A stretch of 64,000 bases of DNA from Labedaea rhizosphaerae (GTDB taxonomy: Bacteria; Actinomycetota; Actinomycetes; Mycobacteriales; Pseudonocardiaceae). The notes beneath the pieces are model-generated. The model searched no databases, was not told where the DNA came from, and saw only the letters and a list, made by a program, of their open reading frames with translations. Within the stretch, counting starts at the first letter, position 1, and every line of letters begins with the position of its first letter. Shown piece after piece: positions 55,124 through 63,325 of the stretch. The stretch spans positions 558,001 to 622,000 of the forward strand of contig NZ_SNXZ01000001.1 of assembly GCF_004362825.1 (NCBI RefSeq), given 5' to 3'. A program made the position numbers and the translations under genes.

Positions 55124-56243
55124 GGCGCACCTCCACCAGCAGTTCTTCCAGCGTCGCCAGGCTGTGCCCGGCGAGCAGGCGGTCCACGTGGGGCAGGGCA
55201 GCCGCGATGCCGGACTGGACGGGTGCGTAGCCGTCGTGCCCGGCGTGCGGGTTCACCCAGATCACCGAGTGGGCCAGTCTTTGCAAACGAGCCACCTGCT
55301 CCTTGAGTAACGCCGCGTCGCCCCGTTCCCATCCATCCGAGAACAAGACGACGATGGCCCGGCGGGCCGCGCCGCGCTGGCCCCAGCGGTCGAGGAAAGC
55401 CCGCAAGGTCTCCCCGAGCCGGGTGCCGCCGGCGAAGTCCGGGACCGCCAGAGCGGCCTTGGCCAGCGCGTTCTCCGGGTCGCGTTGGCGCAGTTGGCGC
55501 GTCACGCGGGTCAACCGGGTACCCAGGGTGAAGACCTCGGTGTGCATGGGTGTGCGCCGCGCCACGACGTGCGCGAACCGCAGGAGCGAATCGGCGTACG
55601 GGCTCATCGAGCCGGAGACATCGACCAGCAGCACGACGCGGCGCGGTCGCTTGCCGCGGCGGTGGCGCTTGAGCCGGATCGGCTCGCCGGCGGTGGCCAG
55701 CATCGCGCGCAGCGTGCGATCGGGGTCGAGGTCGCCGCGGTGGTGTGGGCGCAGGCGCATCGCCGCCCGGCGCGGTGGCTCGATGGTCAGCGTGGCGAGC
55801 AGTTCGCGCAGGTGCTTGCGCTCGGCCGCGCTGAGCTCACCGAGGTCGCGGTGGCGCAGCACCTCGGTGTCGCTGGCGGCGACCTTCAGCGAGTCGTCGC
55901 CGGGTTCCGGGGTCGGACCCGCCGCCATGGCGAGCTGCTGCAGCGCCGCGATCTTGGCCCGTTTGGTCTTCTCCTTGCGGGCGCGGGGCGCGCGCGAGGA
56001 GCGTTGAGGCATGAACCAGGACGCGAACGCCTCGTCGTAGCAGGGCAGGTCGTCGGGCTCACCGCACAGCGTCAACCGCCCCGCCCAGTAGACCTGGGTC
56101 GGGTCGGCGGCGTCGAGGGTGTCGACGGCGCGCAGGAACGCCTGCACGCGCTCCGGCTCGCAGGCCAGGCCCGCGTGGCGCAGAGCCGCGGCGAACCCGA
56201 CCAGACCCGGGACGGGATCGGCTGCGCTGGTTGTTGCGGACAC
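55116..56243 (-). CDS. VWA-domain protein, CoxE-like
   Basis: A 375-residue soluble protein. Residues 1-160 are helical (GLVGFAAALRHAGLACEPER), then an Arg-rich segment, then a von Willebrand A domain with MIDAS motif LLVDVSGSMSPYADS near residue 205 and AIVVLFSDGWERGD. CoxE works with a MoxR AAA+ partner (CoxD) to assemble the CO dehydrogenase metal site. No MoxR gene is next to it here. GTG start at VSATTSAADP. Confidence 0.9.
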   Translation of the reverse strand: MSATTSAADPVPGLVGFAAALRHAGLACEPERVQAFLRAVDTLDAADPTQVYWAGRLTLCGEPDDLPCYDEAFASWFMPQRSSRAPRARKEKTKRAKIAALQQLAMAAGPTPEPGDDSLKVAASDTEVLRHRDLGELSAAERKHLRELLATLTIEPPRRAAMRLRPHHRGDLDPDRTLRAMLATAGEPIRLKRHRRGKRPRRVVLLVDVSGSMSPYADSLLRFAHVVARRTPMHTEVFTLGTRLTRVTRQLRQRDPENALAKAALAVPDFAGGTRLGETLRAFLDRWGQRGAARRAIVVLFSDGWERGDAALLKEQVARLQRLAHSVIWVNPHAGHDGYAPVQSGIAAALPHVDRLLAGHSLATLEELLVEVRRA

Positions 56244-56547
56244 AATCTCATTGTCCAGCAAATCCGCGCCGCGCGCTCCTACCCATCCGGGCGCGCTCAC
56301 CCCGGCACCGGTCGAGGTGACCGGTGCCGGAGCCGCCCGCGAACAGATGCGGGCGATGCCGCTCCGCGCTGCTTCGGGCCCGGTCGGGTGAGCGGGCACG
56401 GCGCTGCGGAGCGCTTCACGCGGCGAGCGCGGGGAGTTTTGGGCACTGCCGGTGAAACCGCGCCGCCACTCGTCAGCCCCACCGTCGCGCCGCGCATTCC
56501 GGTCCCGCGTTCGCAGGACCAACTATGACAAGCGGATGTCCGGTTTC
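56244..56547. other. 304-base spacer with a long hairpin
   Basis: No gene. A perfect 12-base stem, CCGGCACCGGTC at 56302-56313 with 56319-56330 and a five-base loop, lies about 60 bases before the VWA gene and after the stop of the FAD monooxygenase on the same strand. It may end the monooxygenase transcript. Confidence 0.55.
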
Positions 56548-58068
56548 CTAATGGTTTTCCGCTCGCTCGAACCAGCGGGCCACCGCCTCGGCCAGCCCGT
56601 CGGTGGTGCCGTCGTCGGTCGCCCAGGCAACGTAGCCGTCCGGGCGGATGAGCACGCCCGTCCACTCCGGGTGCGCGCCGCAAATCGTTGTCACCACACG
56701 GATGTCGGCACCCTCGACCGCCTCCCGCAGCGCCGCCGAGTCGTCGAGGTCCAGCAGGATCGCGCTGCCGTCCTGCTGGAGTTCGCCGATCCGCCTGCCG
56801 TCGGCCAGTTCCGGGTCCGGCGCGCGCCGCCCGACCAGCGGGTGGTCGCCGAGCGCGTACGTCTGCGTCATGCCGGAGATGAACTTGGTGAAGTACTGGT
56901 TGCCCTCGTCGAGGTCCATCAAGTCCGAGACGACCGTGCGCAACGCCTCCACCAGCGGGTCCGGGCGCATCAACGCGACCTGGGCCCGCGTCATCTCCAG
57001 CACGCGGGCGCCGAGCGGGTGGCGCTCCTCGGTGTAGGTGTCGAGCAGCCCGTCGGGCGCGGTGCCCTTGACCGTGGCGGCGAGCTTCCAGCCGAGGTTC
57101 ATCGCGTCGCCGATGCCCAGGTTCAGGCCCTGGCCACCGAACGGCGAGTGCACGTGCGCGGCGTCCCCGGCCAGCAGCACCCGGCCCATCCGGTAGGTGG
57201 TGGCCTGGCGCGCGTTGTCGGTCCACCGGGTGGCCGTGCGCACACCGGTGATCCGAACGTCCTTTTGCGACAGTCGACGCAGGCTGTTCTCCAATTCCTG
57301 CGCGGTGACCGGGTCGTCGCGGTCGGCAGGCGGGCCGTCGAACTCGACGGTGAGGATGCGGCCCTTGATCGGGCCGTGGACGTACATGCCGTCGGGCACC
57401 CGCTGCCAGCCGACGCCGAGCAGCTCCGCTCCGTCGATGTCCACAATGGCCTGGTGGCCGGTGATCGTCGGGGCCGTGCCGGGGAAGTCGAAGCCCGCCG
57501 TCTTGCGCACGGTGCTGCGCCCGCCGTCGCAGCCGACCAGCCACGCGGCCTCCACGTCACCCTGTCCGGTGTGGACGGTGACGCCGTCCGCGCGCGCGGT
57601 GAACGACGTCAGCGCGCAGCCGCGCCGCAGCTCGACACCGAGTTCGAGCGCGTGCTTCTCCAGCAGTTCCTCGATCTGCTGCTGCGCGACGGCGACGATC
57701 GCGGTGGCCTTGTCGCTGGCGACCACGTCCGGGTCGGCCGGGTCGAGCCGGGTGGGGTCGAGCTTGAACAACCCGGCGAAGTGCCCGCCGATCTTCTTCA
57801 TGCCGCCGCGCTCGAACATCTTGCGCACCTCGGGCAGCAGCTCCGCGGTGCGCTCCATGACGGCCGTGCTCAGCGGGGCGAGCAGGCCGCGCCGGTAGAA
57901 CGCCTCGGCGGTCGGCACGTTGATGGCGCCCGCCTTGATGGTGTCGCTGCGCTCGGCCAGGGGGTCGAGCACCAGCGTCGACACACCCCGCAGGCGCAGC
58001 TCGCAGGCGAGCATCAGGCCGACCGGGCCCGCGCCCGCCACCACAACGTCGTAACTCTCCTCGGTCAT
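56548..58068 (-). CDS. FAD-dependent aromatic monooxygenase
   Basis: A 506-residue class A flavin monooxygenase. FAD motif VVVAGAGPVGLMLACEL at residue 7, DG motif VGCDGGRSTVRKTAGF near 155, and GD motif RVLLAGDAAHVHSPFGGQGL near 275. The C-terminal ~110 residues are a thioredoxin-like domain seen in phenol-, polyketide- and rifampicin-hydroxylating relatives. It hydroxylates an aromatic substrate with NAD(P)H. A divergent TetR gene probably senses that substrate. Start at MTEESYDVVV. Confidence 0.9.
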   Translation of the reverse strand: MTEESYDVVVAGAGPVGLMLACELRLRGVSTLVLDPLAERSDTIKAGAINVPTAEAFYRRGLLAPLSTAVMERTAELLPEVRKMFERGGMKKIGGHFAGLFKLDPTRLDPADPDVVASDKATAIVAVAQQQIEELLEKHALELGVELRRGCALTSFTARADGVTVHTGQGDVEAAWLVGCDGGRSTVRKTAGFDFPGTAPTITGHQAIVDIDGAELLGVGWQRVPDGMYVHGPIKGRILTVEFDGPPADRDDPVTAQELENSLRRLSQKDVRITGVRTATRWTDNARQATTYRMGRVLLAGDAAHVHSPFGGQGLNLGIGDAMNLGWKLAATVKGTAPDGLLDTYTEERHPLGARVLEMTRAQVALMRPDPLVEALRTVVSDLMDLDEGNQYFTKFISGMTQTYALGDHPLVGRRAPDPELADGRRIGELQQDGSAILLDLDDSAALREAVEGADIRVVTTICGAHPEWTGVLIRPDGYVAWATDDGTTDGLAEAVARWFERAENH

Positions 58069-58092
58069 GGTTCCGAGTGTGCCCGCAAAGTT

Positions 58093-58118
58093 GTACCGAG
58101 TCAAAAATTTTATCGGGT
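58093..58118. promoter_or_regulatory. Probable TetR operator between monooxygenase and tetR genes
   Basis: In an AT-rich island, GTACCGAG and ATCGGGTA form an imperfect inverted repeat around a central AAAATTTT. It lies 25 bases from the monooxygenase start and 12 bases from the tetR start. TetR dimers usually bind this kind of shared site. Confidence 0.6.
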
Positions 58119-58129
58119 AAAGTCCGGCC

Positions 58130-58750
58130 GTGGCTGGTTTGCGGGAGCGCAAGAAGGCGGAGACGCGCCGCCGGATCTCCGACATCGCGACGCGGCTCTT
58201 CCTCGAGCGCGGGTACGCGAACGTGACCGTCGCCGAGGTGGCCGAGGCCGCGGGCGTGTCGAAGATGACGGTGTTCAACTACTTCGCCACCAAGGAAGAC
58301 CTGCTGCTGGACCGGCAGCCGGAGAACATCGAGATGCTGCGCGACGCCGTGCTGAACCGGGGGCCCGGCCAGTCGGTGAGCGCCGCGCTGCGGGAGTGGT
58401 GCCAGGACATGCTGGCCGCCCGGCACCCGATGGCCGCGGTCGGCGCCGGCGTCACCACGTTCTGGCACGAGGTCCTGTCCAACCAGGACCTGCGCAACCG
58501 CGCGCTGCAACAAGCCGAGGAACTCGGCGAGGCCCTGGCCGACGTGCTGGTGCACGCCATCCCCGACGACCGGTGGCACGCCGAAGCCGCGGCCCGGCTC
58601 CTCGGCGCCACCATCGGCACCGTGTTCACCACGGCCATCAAGAAGCAACTGTCAGGGGTTCCGGTCGAGCAGGTCCGCGCCGAGCAGATCGACGTCATCG
58701 ACGCGGCCTTCGACCTCCTCGACGGCGGCCTGGCGAACTACGGCGCCTAA
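58130..58750 (+). CDS. TetR-family repressor
   Basis: A 206-residue regulator. HTH region: RRISDIATRLFLERGYANVT followed by VAEVAEAAGVSKMTVFNYFA (recognition helix). The variable ligand domain follows. GTG start. Its TAA lies inside the 10-bp target duplication of the adjacent IS4 element, three bases from the element edge; the coding sequence is complete. It most likely controls the divergent monooxygenase. Confidence 0.92.
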   Translation: MAGLRERKKAETRRRISDIATRLFLERGYANVTVAEVAEAAGVSKMTVFNYFATKEDLLLDRQPENIEMLRDAVLNRGPGQSVSAALREWCQDMLAARHPMAAVGAGVTTFWHEVLSNQDLRNRALQQAEELGEALADVLVHAIPDDRWHAEAAARLLGATIGTVFTTAIKKQLSGVPVEQVRAEQIDVIDAAFDLLDGGLANYGA

Positions 58751-58753
58751 CCG
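58744..58753. repeat. Left target-site duplication of the IS4 element
   Basis: CGCCTAACCG, identical to 60235-60244 on the other side. It contains the tetR stop codon. A perfect 10-bp duplication points to recent insertion. Confidence 0.9.
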
Positions 58754-58773
58754 CAATGCCGGGAAGTTAAGGG

Positions 58774-60126
58774 TCATGGGTCGGTTGTCAACCCGGGCAG
58801 GATCTTGATGGTGATCTTGGTTGGATAGTTGGTGCGGTCGATCGAGCCTTTGGCGCGGTGTTTGGAGATTGCGCGTTTGACCACGCGGGGACAGAGCCGG
58901 GTTCGGCGTGGGGGTAGGAGGTAGGCCCGCACGGCGTGCCCGATCTTGCCCACGAGATCGATGACGGTGTCGGTGATGATTCCGGCCGCGTGAACGAGTT
59001 GATCACGTGCGGCGTTCAGTGCGACGGTGAATCCGGCGCGATCTGGTGGGATGTTGTGTCCGAGCAGCGCGTCGGCCATCGCCAGGCGCAGCGCCTGGTA
59101 GCCGCTGAGCAGTGCGTAGATTTCCTGCTCGATCCCGGTGGGGGTTCGCGCGCGTAGGACCTTTCCGCCCAGGAGGGTGGATTTCATCTCCAGGAATGTT
59201 GTCTCGATCTCCCAGCGCTGGTGGTAGAGAGCGACGATCTCGCGGGCGGGGTAGCGGTGGTGATCGGTGAGTGTGGTGAGCAGCCGGTAGTGGCCGGTGT
59301 GCTGCTTGCGGCCGCCGAGGGTGGCGGTGATCTCGGCGTCGATCACCCGGATCTCGAGCCCGCCAAGGCGAGACAGCCAGGATCGGTCGGGCAGGTGGTT
59401 GATCGGGGGAAGGGCTCGGTTGTTCTTGGCGCGGATGAGCAGGTCCGCTCCGGTGGCGGCGATGCGGGTGATCAGGTCTCCGGCGGCGAAGTTGCGGTCG
59501 CCCAGCAACAACATTCCCGGTCGCAGGCTCCCGAGCAGGCGTGGCGCCATGCTGGTCTCGCCGACCCGCCAGGACCCGAACGCGATGTCGAGGACGGTGC
59601 GGGTGCCGCAGGCCACCACCGCCATCAAACGCAGCATGGGATACCCCGAGGGCCCGTTGCCGCCGCCCTGGTAGGGGAAACGGGTCAGGTTGGCGGGACT
59701 GTCCGGGACGAACAGGGTGGTGCTATCGATGGCGCAGACCAGCAGTTTCCGCCAGCGGACCGCTCCAGCGGCGGGACCAGCGAGCAGCCCGAACACCGCG
59801 GCCAGCGGAGCAACCCCGACCCGACGACGAGCCTGGGTCAGCGCCGAGGAACTCGGCCTGGCCACCGAGATGCCGTCCAGTCCGGCGATCAGCCGCGCCC
59901 AAACCTGCAGGTAACCGAGCTCGCTGAACAAGCCGGCCGCGATGAGCAGATACACGACCACCCGAGAAGGCAGATCCCGGAGCCGTTTCTGAGTTGCCCT
60001 GGTCACCGCGAGCGCCTCGTCAACCAACTCGAACGGGACGAGACGGGTCAGTTCACCCAGATGACCAGGCGCGAAACGACCCTGAGCCACACACACGCGA
60101 CGCGTGATGAAACACTGATCTTCCAA
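58774..60126 (-). CDS. IS4-family DDE transposase
   Basis: A 450-residue transposase. Catalytic Asp in LVCAIDSTTLFV, second Asp in LLGDRNFAAGDLITR and the YREK signature YHQRWEIETTFLEMK with the catalytic Glu. The C-terminus is basic (RRTRLCPRVVKRAISKHRAK) for DNA binding. The TTG start follows AGGAACTCCG, and both lie in a 15-bp hairpin that should hold translation low. The stop touches the left terminal repeat. All catalytic residues are present, so it is probably active. Confidence 0.94.
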   Translation of the reverse strand: MEDQCFITRRVCVAQGRFAPGHLGELTRLVPFELVDEALAVTRATQKRLRDLPSRVVVYLLIAAGLFSELGYLQVWARLIAGLDGISVARPSSSALTQARRRVGVAPLAAVFGLLAGPAAGAVRWRKLLVCAIDSTTLFVPDSPANLTRFPYQGGGNGPSGYPMLRLMAVVACGTRTVLDIAFGSWRVGETSMAPRLLGSLRPGMLLLGDRNFAAGDLITRIAATGADLLIRAKNNRALPPINHLPDRSWLSRLGGLEIRVIDAEITATLGGRKQHTGHYRLLTTLTDHHRYPAREIVALYHQRWEIETTFLEMKSTLLGGKVLRARTPTGIEQEIYALLSGYQALRLAMADALLGHNIPPDRAGFTVALNAARDQLVHAAGIITDTVIDLVGKIGHAVRAYLLPPRRTRLCPRVVKRAISKHRAKGSIDRTNYPTKITIKILPGLTTDP

Positions 60127-60183
60127 CGGAGTTCCTGCCGAACGGTGATCTTGGTCGACGCTGTTCTAGCAGGAACTCCGTTG
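60124..60183 (-). promoter_or_regulatory. Hairpin that buries the transposase RBS and start codon
   Basis: A perfect 15-base inverted repeat, CAACGGAGTTCCTGC at 60124-60138 with its complement at 60169-60183. In the transposase mRNA the 3' arm holds AGGAA and ends on the TTG start, so folding would block ribosomes. Transcripts entering from outside the element include both arms. Confidence 0.75.
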
Positions 60184-60234
60184 CCCATCTCAGCGGGTTG
60201 ACACCCACGCCCAACTCTTAACTTCCCGGCATTG

Positions 60235-60244
60235 CGCCTAACCG
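60235..60244. repeat. Right target-site duplication of the IS4 element
   Basis: CGCCTAACCG, the second copy of the 10-bp duplication. It includes the stop codon of the tRNA-binding-domain gene on the minus strand. Confidence 0.9.
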
Positions 60245-60726
60245 ACCGGCTGGGGCAACCGCATCTCCGTTGGTCCGAGGATTGATTGCTCTACGGATCT
60301 TTTGAATTCGTGCCAAGCGAGCCGTCGTTGCAGCCGCCAGCCAGAAGGTCGCATCACGTAGTCACGCCACTCGACCGAGTCGAGCGAGAACCCGGGGGTC
60401 ACTCGTTCGGGTCGCAACAACGCGACCTCGTCATCACCGTCCTGCTCCCACCCCAACTCGGTGGTACTGCAGAGCATGCCCCAAGAACTCATCCCACGAT
60501 AGGTGCGTCTGCGCATCTTCGTCGCACTGCCAGGCACACGAGAGCCTGGCGGGGCCACCGGAACGAAGTCACCAGGAATTACGATATCGGGCCCGCCAAA
60601 TACTATTTGCTGTTTTGCGTGTCCAACATCCACTTGTGCACGTCTGATCCAATTGGCATCCAGCGAGCACGCAACCTCGATTACCTGCCCCGCTACCACA
60701 CCAGTCGTCTTCACATCATCTCGCAT
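60238..60726 (-). CDS. Stand-alone PheT-like tRNA-binding-domain protein
   Basis: A 162-residue protein whose residues 8-110 resemble the N-terminal tRNA-binding (OB-fold) domain of the phenylalanyl-tRNA synthetase beta chain: TTGVVAGQVIEVACSLDANW, QIVFGGPDIVIPGDFVPVAP, RVPGSATKMRRRTYRGMSSW and GMLCSTTELGW. The rest (residues 115-162) is unrelated to PheT and Arg/Trp-rich. No synthetase core is present. It probably binds RNA. The ATG lies two bases after the stop of the upstream XRE gene; a GTG 27 bases earlier would overlap it. Its base composition is less GC-biased than most neighbours. Confidence 0.72.
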   Translation of the reverse strand: MRDDVKTTGVVAGQVIEVACSLDANWIRRAQVDVGHAKQQIVFGGPDIVIPGDFVPVAPPGSRVPGSATKMRRRTYRGMSSWGMLCSTTELGWEQDGDDEVALLRPERVTPGFSLDSVEWRDYVMRPSGWRLQRRLAWHEFKRSVEQSILGPTEMRLPQPVG

Positions 60727-60728
60727 TC

Positions 60729-61640
60729 TCACAGGCTTCTTGCACTTTTCCACAGTCGATCGAAGGTCGTCCGCGCCCGGTCCCGATGGTGTCCGGTCAT
60801 GAGCATGTCGCTGTTGGTCACGGAGTTGGGCCGGATCACGTAGGCCAGCCCGCCGTCAGAACTGATGTAGTCACTCAGCTGCGCGTACAGCGCCGCCTCT
60901 TCAGAGCGGACTCGTTGCACGTCGAGCTGGTAGAGACCGGCTCCGGTGACAACCGGGTGATCAGTGCGCCGGAATTCACAGTTGGCCCACACCACGCCCT
61001 CGCCGACTTTGTCGGTGAGCAGCCCACGGAAATCGGGAACCTTGTCCTCGACGTCGCCGGGAACCAAGAATCTGTACCTGCACCCTCGGGTCAGATTGCC
61101 CGCCACGACATCGAGGAAGGTACCTGCCGCAGGCGACTCACCGGCCACTTCGATCAGGTCAAAGCCAAGATCGACACTGAGAATGTCGGCTTTGACACAG
61201 AACCGCTCGAGCCGGGCGGATTCGTCATCCTGAATCAGCCCTTCACGTCCCGCGGTCGCCGACTCCGCCAGCTCACGAGCAACCGAATCGACCCGATCCG
61301 CGAGCACCCGGCCGATCCGGCCGACCAACGCGCTGTGCTGGGACACTCTCGTGCGCACCGAAGTGAGCGACACGTCGATGAGTTGGGCCATCGACGAATG
61401 ATCTACGCGCTGTTCGCCGGCGCCTTCGCCGTGGACCAGGTAATCGAGGCTGACGCCGAAGAAGTCGGCGAGGTCGAGCAGCTTTTGGAAGCTTGGTCTG
61501 GTCTGGTTGCGCGTGTATTGGGACAACGCGGCCGCACTGACACCTACCGCTCGCAAGATCTCCTGGCGATTTCTACTGAAGCCGCGCTCCTCGATCAGGC
61601 GGCTCAACGTCTCGCCCAGCTTCACTTCGCGTGGTGGCAC
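60729..61640 (-). CDS. XRE-family regulator with unrecognised C-terminal domain
   Basis: A 303-residue protein. Residues 5-70 are an XRE HTH (LGETLSRLIEERGFSRNRQE, VGVSAAALSQYTRNQTRPSF, DFFGVSLDYLVHGE). Residues ~85-300 form a second domain (FLDVVAGNLTRGCRYRFLVP, VVWANCEFRRTDHPVVTGAG, LAYVIRPNSVTNSDMLMTGH) reminiscent of ligand- or nucleotide-sensing domains in stress regulators; I do not recognise it. It is followed immediately by the PheT-like gene. A 6-1-6 palindrome lies upstream. Confidence 0.8.
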   Translation of the reverse strand: MPPREVKLGETLSRLIEERGFSRNRQEILRAVGVSAAALSQYTRNQTRPSFQKLLDLADFFGVSLDYLVHGEGAGEQRVDHSSMAQLIDVSLTSVRTRVSQHSALVGRIGRVLADRVDSVARELAESATAGREGLIQDDESARLERFCVKADILSVDLGFDLIEVAGESPAAGTFLDVVAGNLTRGCRYRFLVPGDVEDKVPDFRGLLTDKVGEGVVWANCEFRRTDHPVVTGAGLYQLDVQRVRSEEAALYAQLSDYISSDGGLAYVIRPNSVTNSDMLMTGHHRDRARTTFDRLWKSARSL

Positions 61641-61715
61641 TTCACTCGCCCCACCGTTCGGGGTACCTGAACGACATCAAGTCCGCCTGATAGTCAAGTT
61701 TGGCCGAAGTTTCAA

Positions 61716-61728
61716 AAAGTGACACTTT
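61716..61728. promoter_or_regulatory. Palindrome upstream of the XRE/tRNA-binding operon
   Basis: AAAGTG-A-CACTTT, a perfect 6-1-6 inverted repeat 76 bases upstream of the XRE start, inside an AT-rich island with related AAGTTT words at 61697 and 61707. A plausible site for XRE autoregulation. Confidence 0.5.
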
Positions 61729-61829
61729 CATGACGGCCGTTGACCGCCGCCGTGACAGGGGGATACTTCTCCCTGAGCGGCTCGGAATCAAGTGCACCTC
61801 GACACTGTTTAGTTGGGGCGGTGGGCGCG

Positions 61830-62060
61830 ATGGTTGTGCTGATCTTCTTGCTCGGAGCTTTACTCGGCGTCGTCGTCGGAGTGATCGTCTGCATCCGGTA
61901 CGTCCGCCAGGAGATGACCGCCCGGATCGAGCCGACGATGCAGTTGGTGCAATCCCGGCTCGCGAACGTCCAATCCTCTGTGGACATGGCGCTGGCAGCA
62001 TGGCACGCGGAGATGCACAGCCATCACCTCGGACGGGCGAGCCGGGACGCGACTGACTAA
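61830..62060 (+). CDS. Small single-pass membrane protein of unknown function
   Basis: About 76 residues: one strong N-terminal helix (VVLIFLLGALLGVVVGVIVC) followed by a charged, helical cytosolic tail (VRQEMTARIEPTMQLVQSRL, AAWHAEMHSHHLGRASRDAT). No family recognised. The ATG at 61830 is preferred because it places the helix at the N-terminus; readings up to 30 residues longer exist. Its stop shares bases with that of the convergent MFS gene. Confidence 0.55.
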   Translation: MVVLIFLLGALLGVVVGVIVCIRYVRQEMTARIEPTMQLVQSRLANVQSSVDMALAAWHAEMHSHHLGRASRDATD

Positions 62061-63325
62061 CCGACCGGCACCGGCGCGCGGCCCGGCATCTCGGACGGCA
62101 GGTCGCGCAGCCGGCGGATCGGGCCGGTGAGCACCACCGCGCCGGCCAGGACGAGGGCGGTCATGCTGAGCACCATCGTCGGGCGCAGGCCGATCGCGTC
62201 GCCGAGGGCACCGCCCAGCAGGGCGCCGACCGGGATGGTGCCGTAGCTGAGGAACTGCCAGCTCGCCGAGATCCGGCCGAGCATCTCCTGCGGGCAGTAC
62301 GTCTGCCGGAACCCGCCCTGCAGCACGTTGCTCACCACGATCGCCCCGATGAGCATGAACCCGCCGACCAGCGCCAACACGAGCCCGGCGCCGGGACCGG
62401 CGAACGCGACGAGCAACCCGAACGGGGCCGCGGACAACTCGACGCCCAGCAACGCCCGGGCCGTACCCACCTTGCGTCCCAGCCAGTTGGCCGTGGCCGC
62501 CCCGGCCAGGCCGCCCACGCTCATGACCGCCAGCACGGTGCCGACCCCCGCCGCACCGACGCCGAGCACCCGGATCAGGAACAGCACCAGCACGGCCTGC
62601 GCCATGTTCAGCGCGAGGTTGGCCGCGGCGCTCGACAGCGCGAGCGTGCGCAGCAGCGGATCACGCACCGTCAACCGGAAGCCCTCGGCGATCCCCGCCC
62701 ACAGCGCCACCGGCTCGGCGGCCGGCGCGGGCTCTCGTTTGCGGATGCCGAGCAGGCACACCACCGACACGAGGCTGCTGGCCGCGTCCAGCGCGAGCCC
62801 GGTGACCACGCCGAAGAGCTGGCTGACCACGCCGGCCAGCCCCGGCCCGGCGACGTTGGCGAACGCCTCGCTGCCCTGCAGCTTCGCGTTGGCCTCGGGC
62901 AGCTCCGGCTTGGCGACCAGGCTCGGCAGGTACGCCCGGTACGCGGTGACGAAGAAGACCCGCGCCACCCCGGTCACCAAGGCCGCGAGCAGCAGGTGGG
63001 TGAACGTCAGCACGTCGCACCAGGCCGCGATCGGCACGCTGGCCAGTGCGACGACGGTGACCAGGTCGGCCGCGATGAGCACCGGCCTGCGGCGCATGCG
63101 ATCCACCCACGCGCCCGCAGGCAGGCCGATGAGCAGCCAGGGCGCCCAGCCGATCGCCGTCAGGGCGCCGACGTCGAAGGCGTTGGCGTGCAAGACGAGC
63201 ACCGCGAGCAGCGGAATGGCCACTTCGGACACCATGGTGCCCAGCCCGCTCGTGGTCTCGCCGATCCACAGCAGCCGGAAGTCGCGCTGCCACCACAGGC
63301 CGCCCAGGCGCCGGCCCGCGCTCAC
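62057..63325 (-). CDS. MFS exporter (MFS_3/EntS-like)
   Basis: A 422-residue, 12-helix transporter: WQRDFRLLWIGETTSGLGTM at the start, motif A GAWVDRMRRRPVLIAAD, and helices ending VLAGAVVLTGPIRRLRDLP. This group exports siderophores, macrolides or other small molecules; the substrate is not shown. The GTG overlaps the stop of the ArsR-type gene as GTGA, so regulator and exporter are made together. Confidence 0.88.
   Translation of the reverse strand: MSAGRRLGGLWWQRDFRLLWIGETTSGLGTMVSEVAIPLLAVLVLHANAFDVGALTAIGWAPWLLIGLPAGAWVDRMRRRPVLIAADLVTVVALASVPIAAWCDVLTFTHLLLAALVTGVARVFFVTAYRAYLPSLVAKPELPEANAKLQGSEAFANVAGPGLAGVVSQLFGVVTGLALDAASSLVSVVCLLGIRKREPAPAAEPVALWAGIAEGFRLTVRDPLLRTLALSSAAANLALNMAQAVLVLFLIRVLGVGAAGVGTVLAVMSVGGLAGAATANWLGRKVGTARALLGVELSAAPFGLLVAFAGPGAGLVLALVGGFMLIGAIVVSNVLQGGFRQTYCPQEMLGRISASWQFLSYGTIPVGALLGGALGDAIGLRPTMVLSMTALVLAGAVVLTGPIRRLRDLPSEMPGRAPVPVG

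Larger units (their letters stand above)
58754..60234 (-). mobile_element. Intact IS4-family insertion sequence, 1481 bp
   Basis: Terminal inverted repeats at 58754-58774 and 60214-60234 begin CAATGCCGGGAAGTTAAG and match at 20 of 21 positions. They flank a single transposase gene and are themselves flanked by perfect 10-bp direct repeats. Size, single ORF, YREK signature and 10-bp target duplication all fit the IS4 family. The element sits between two convergent genes and breaks neither. Confidence 0.95.
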
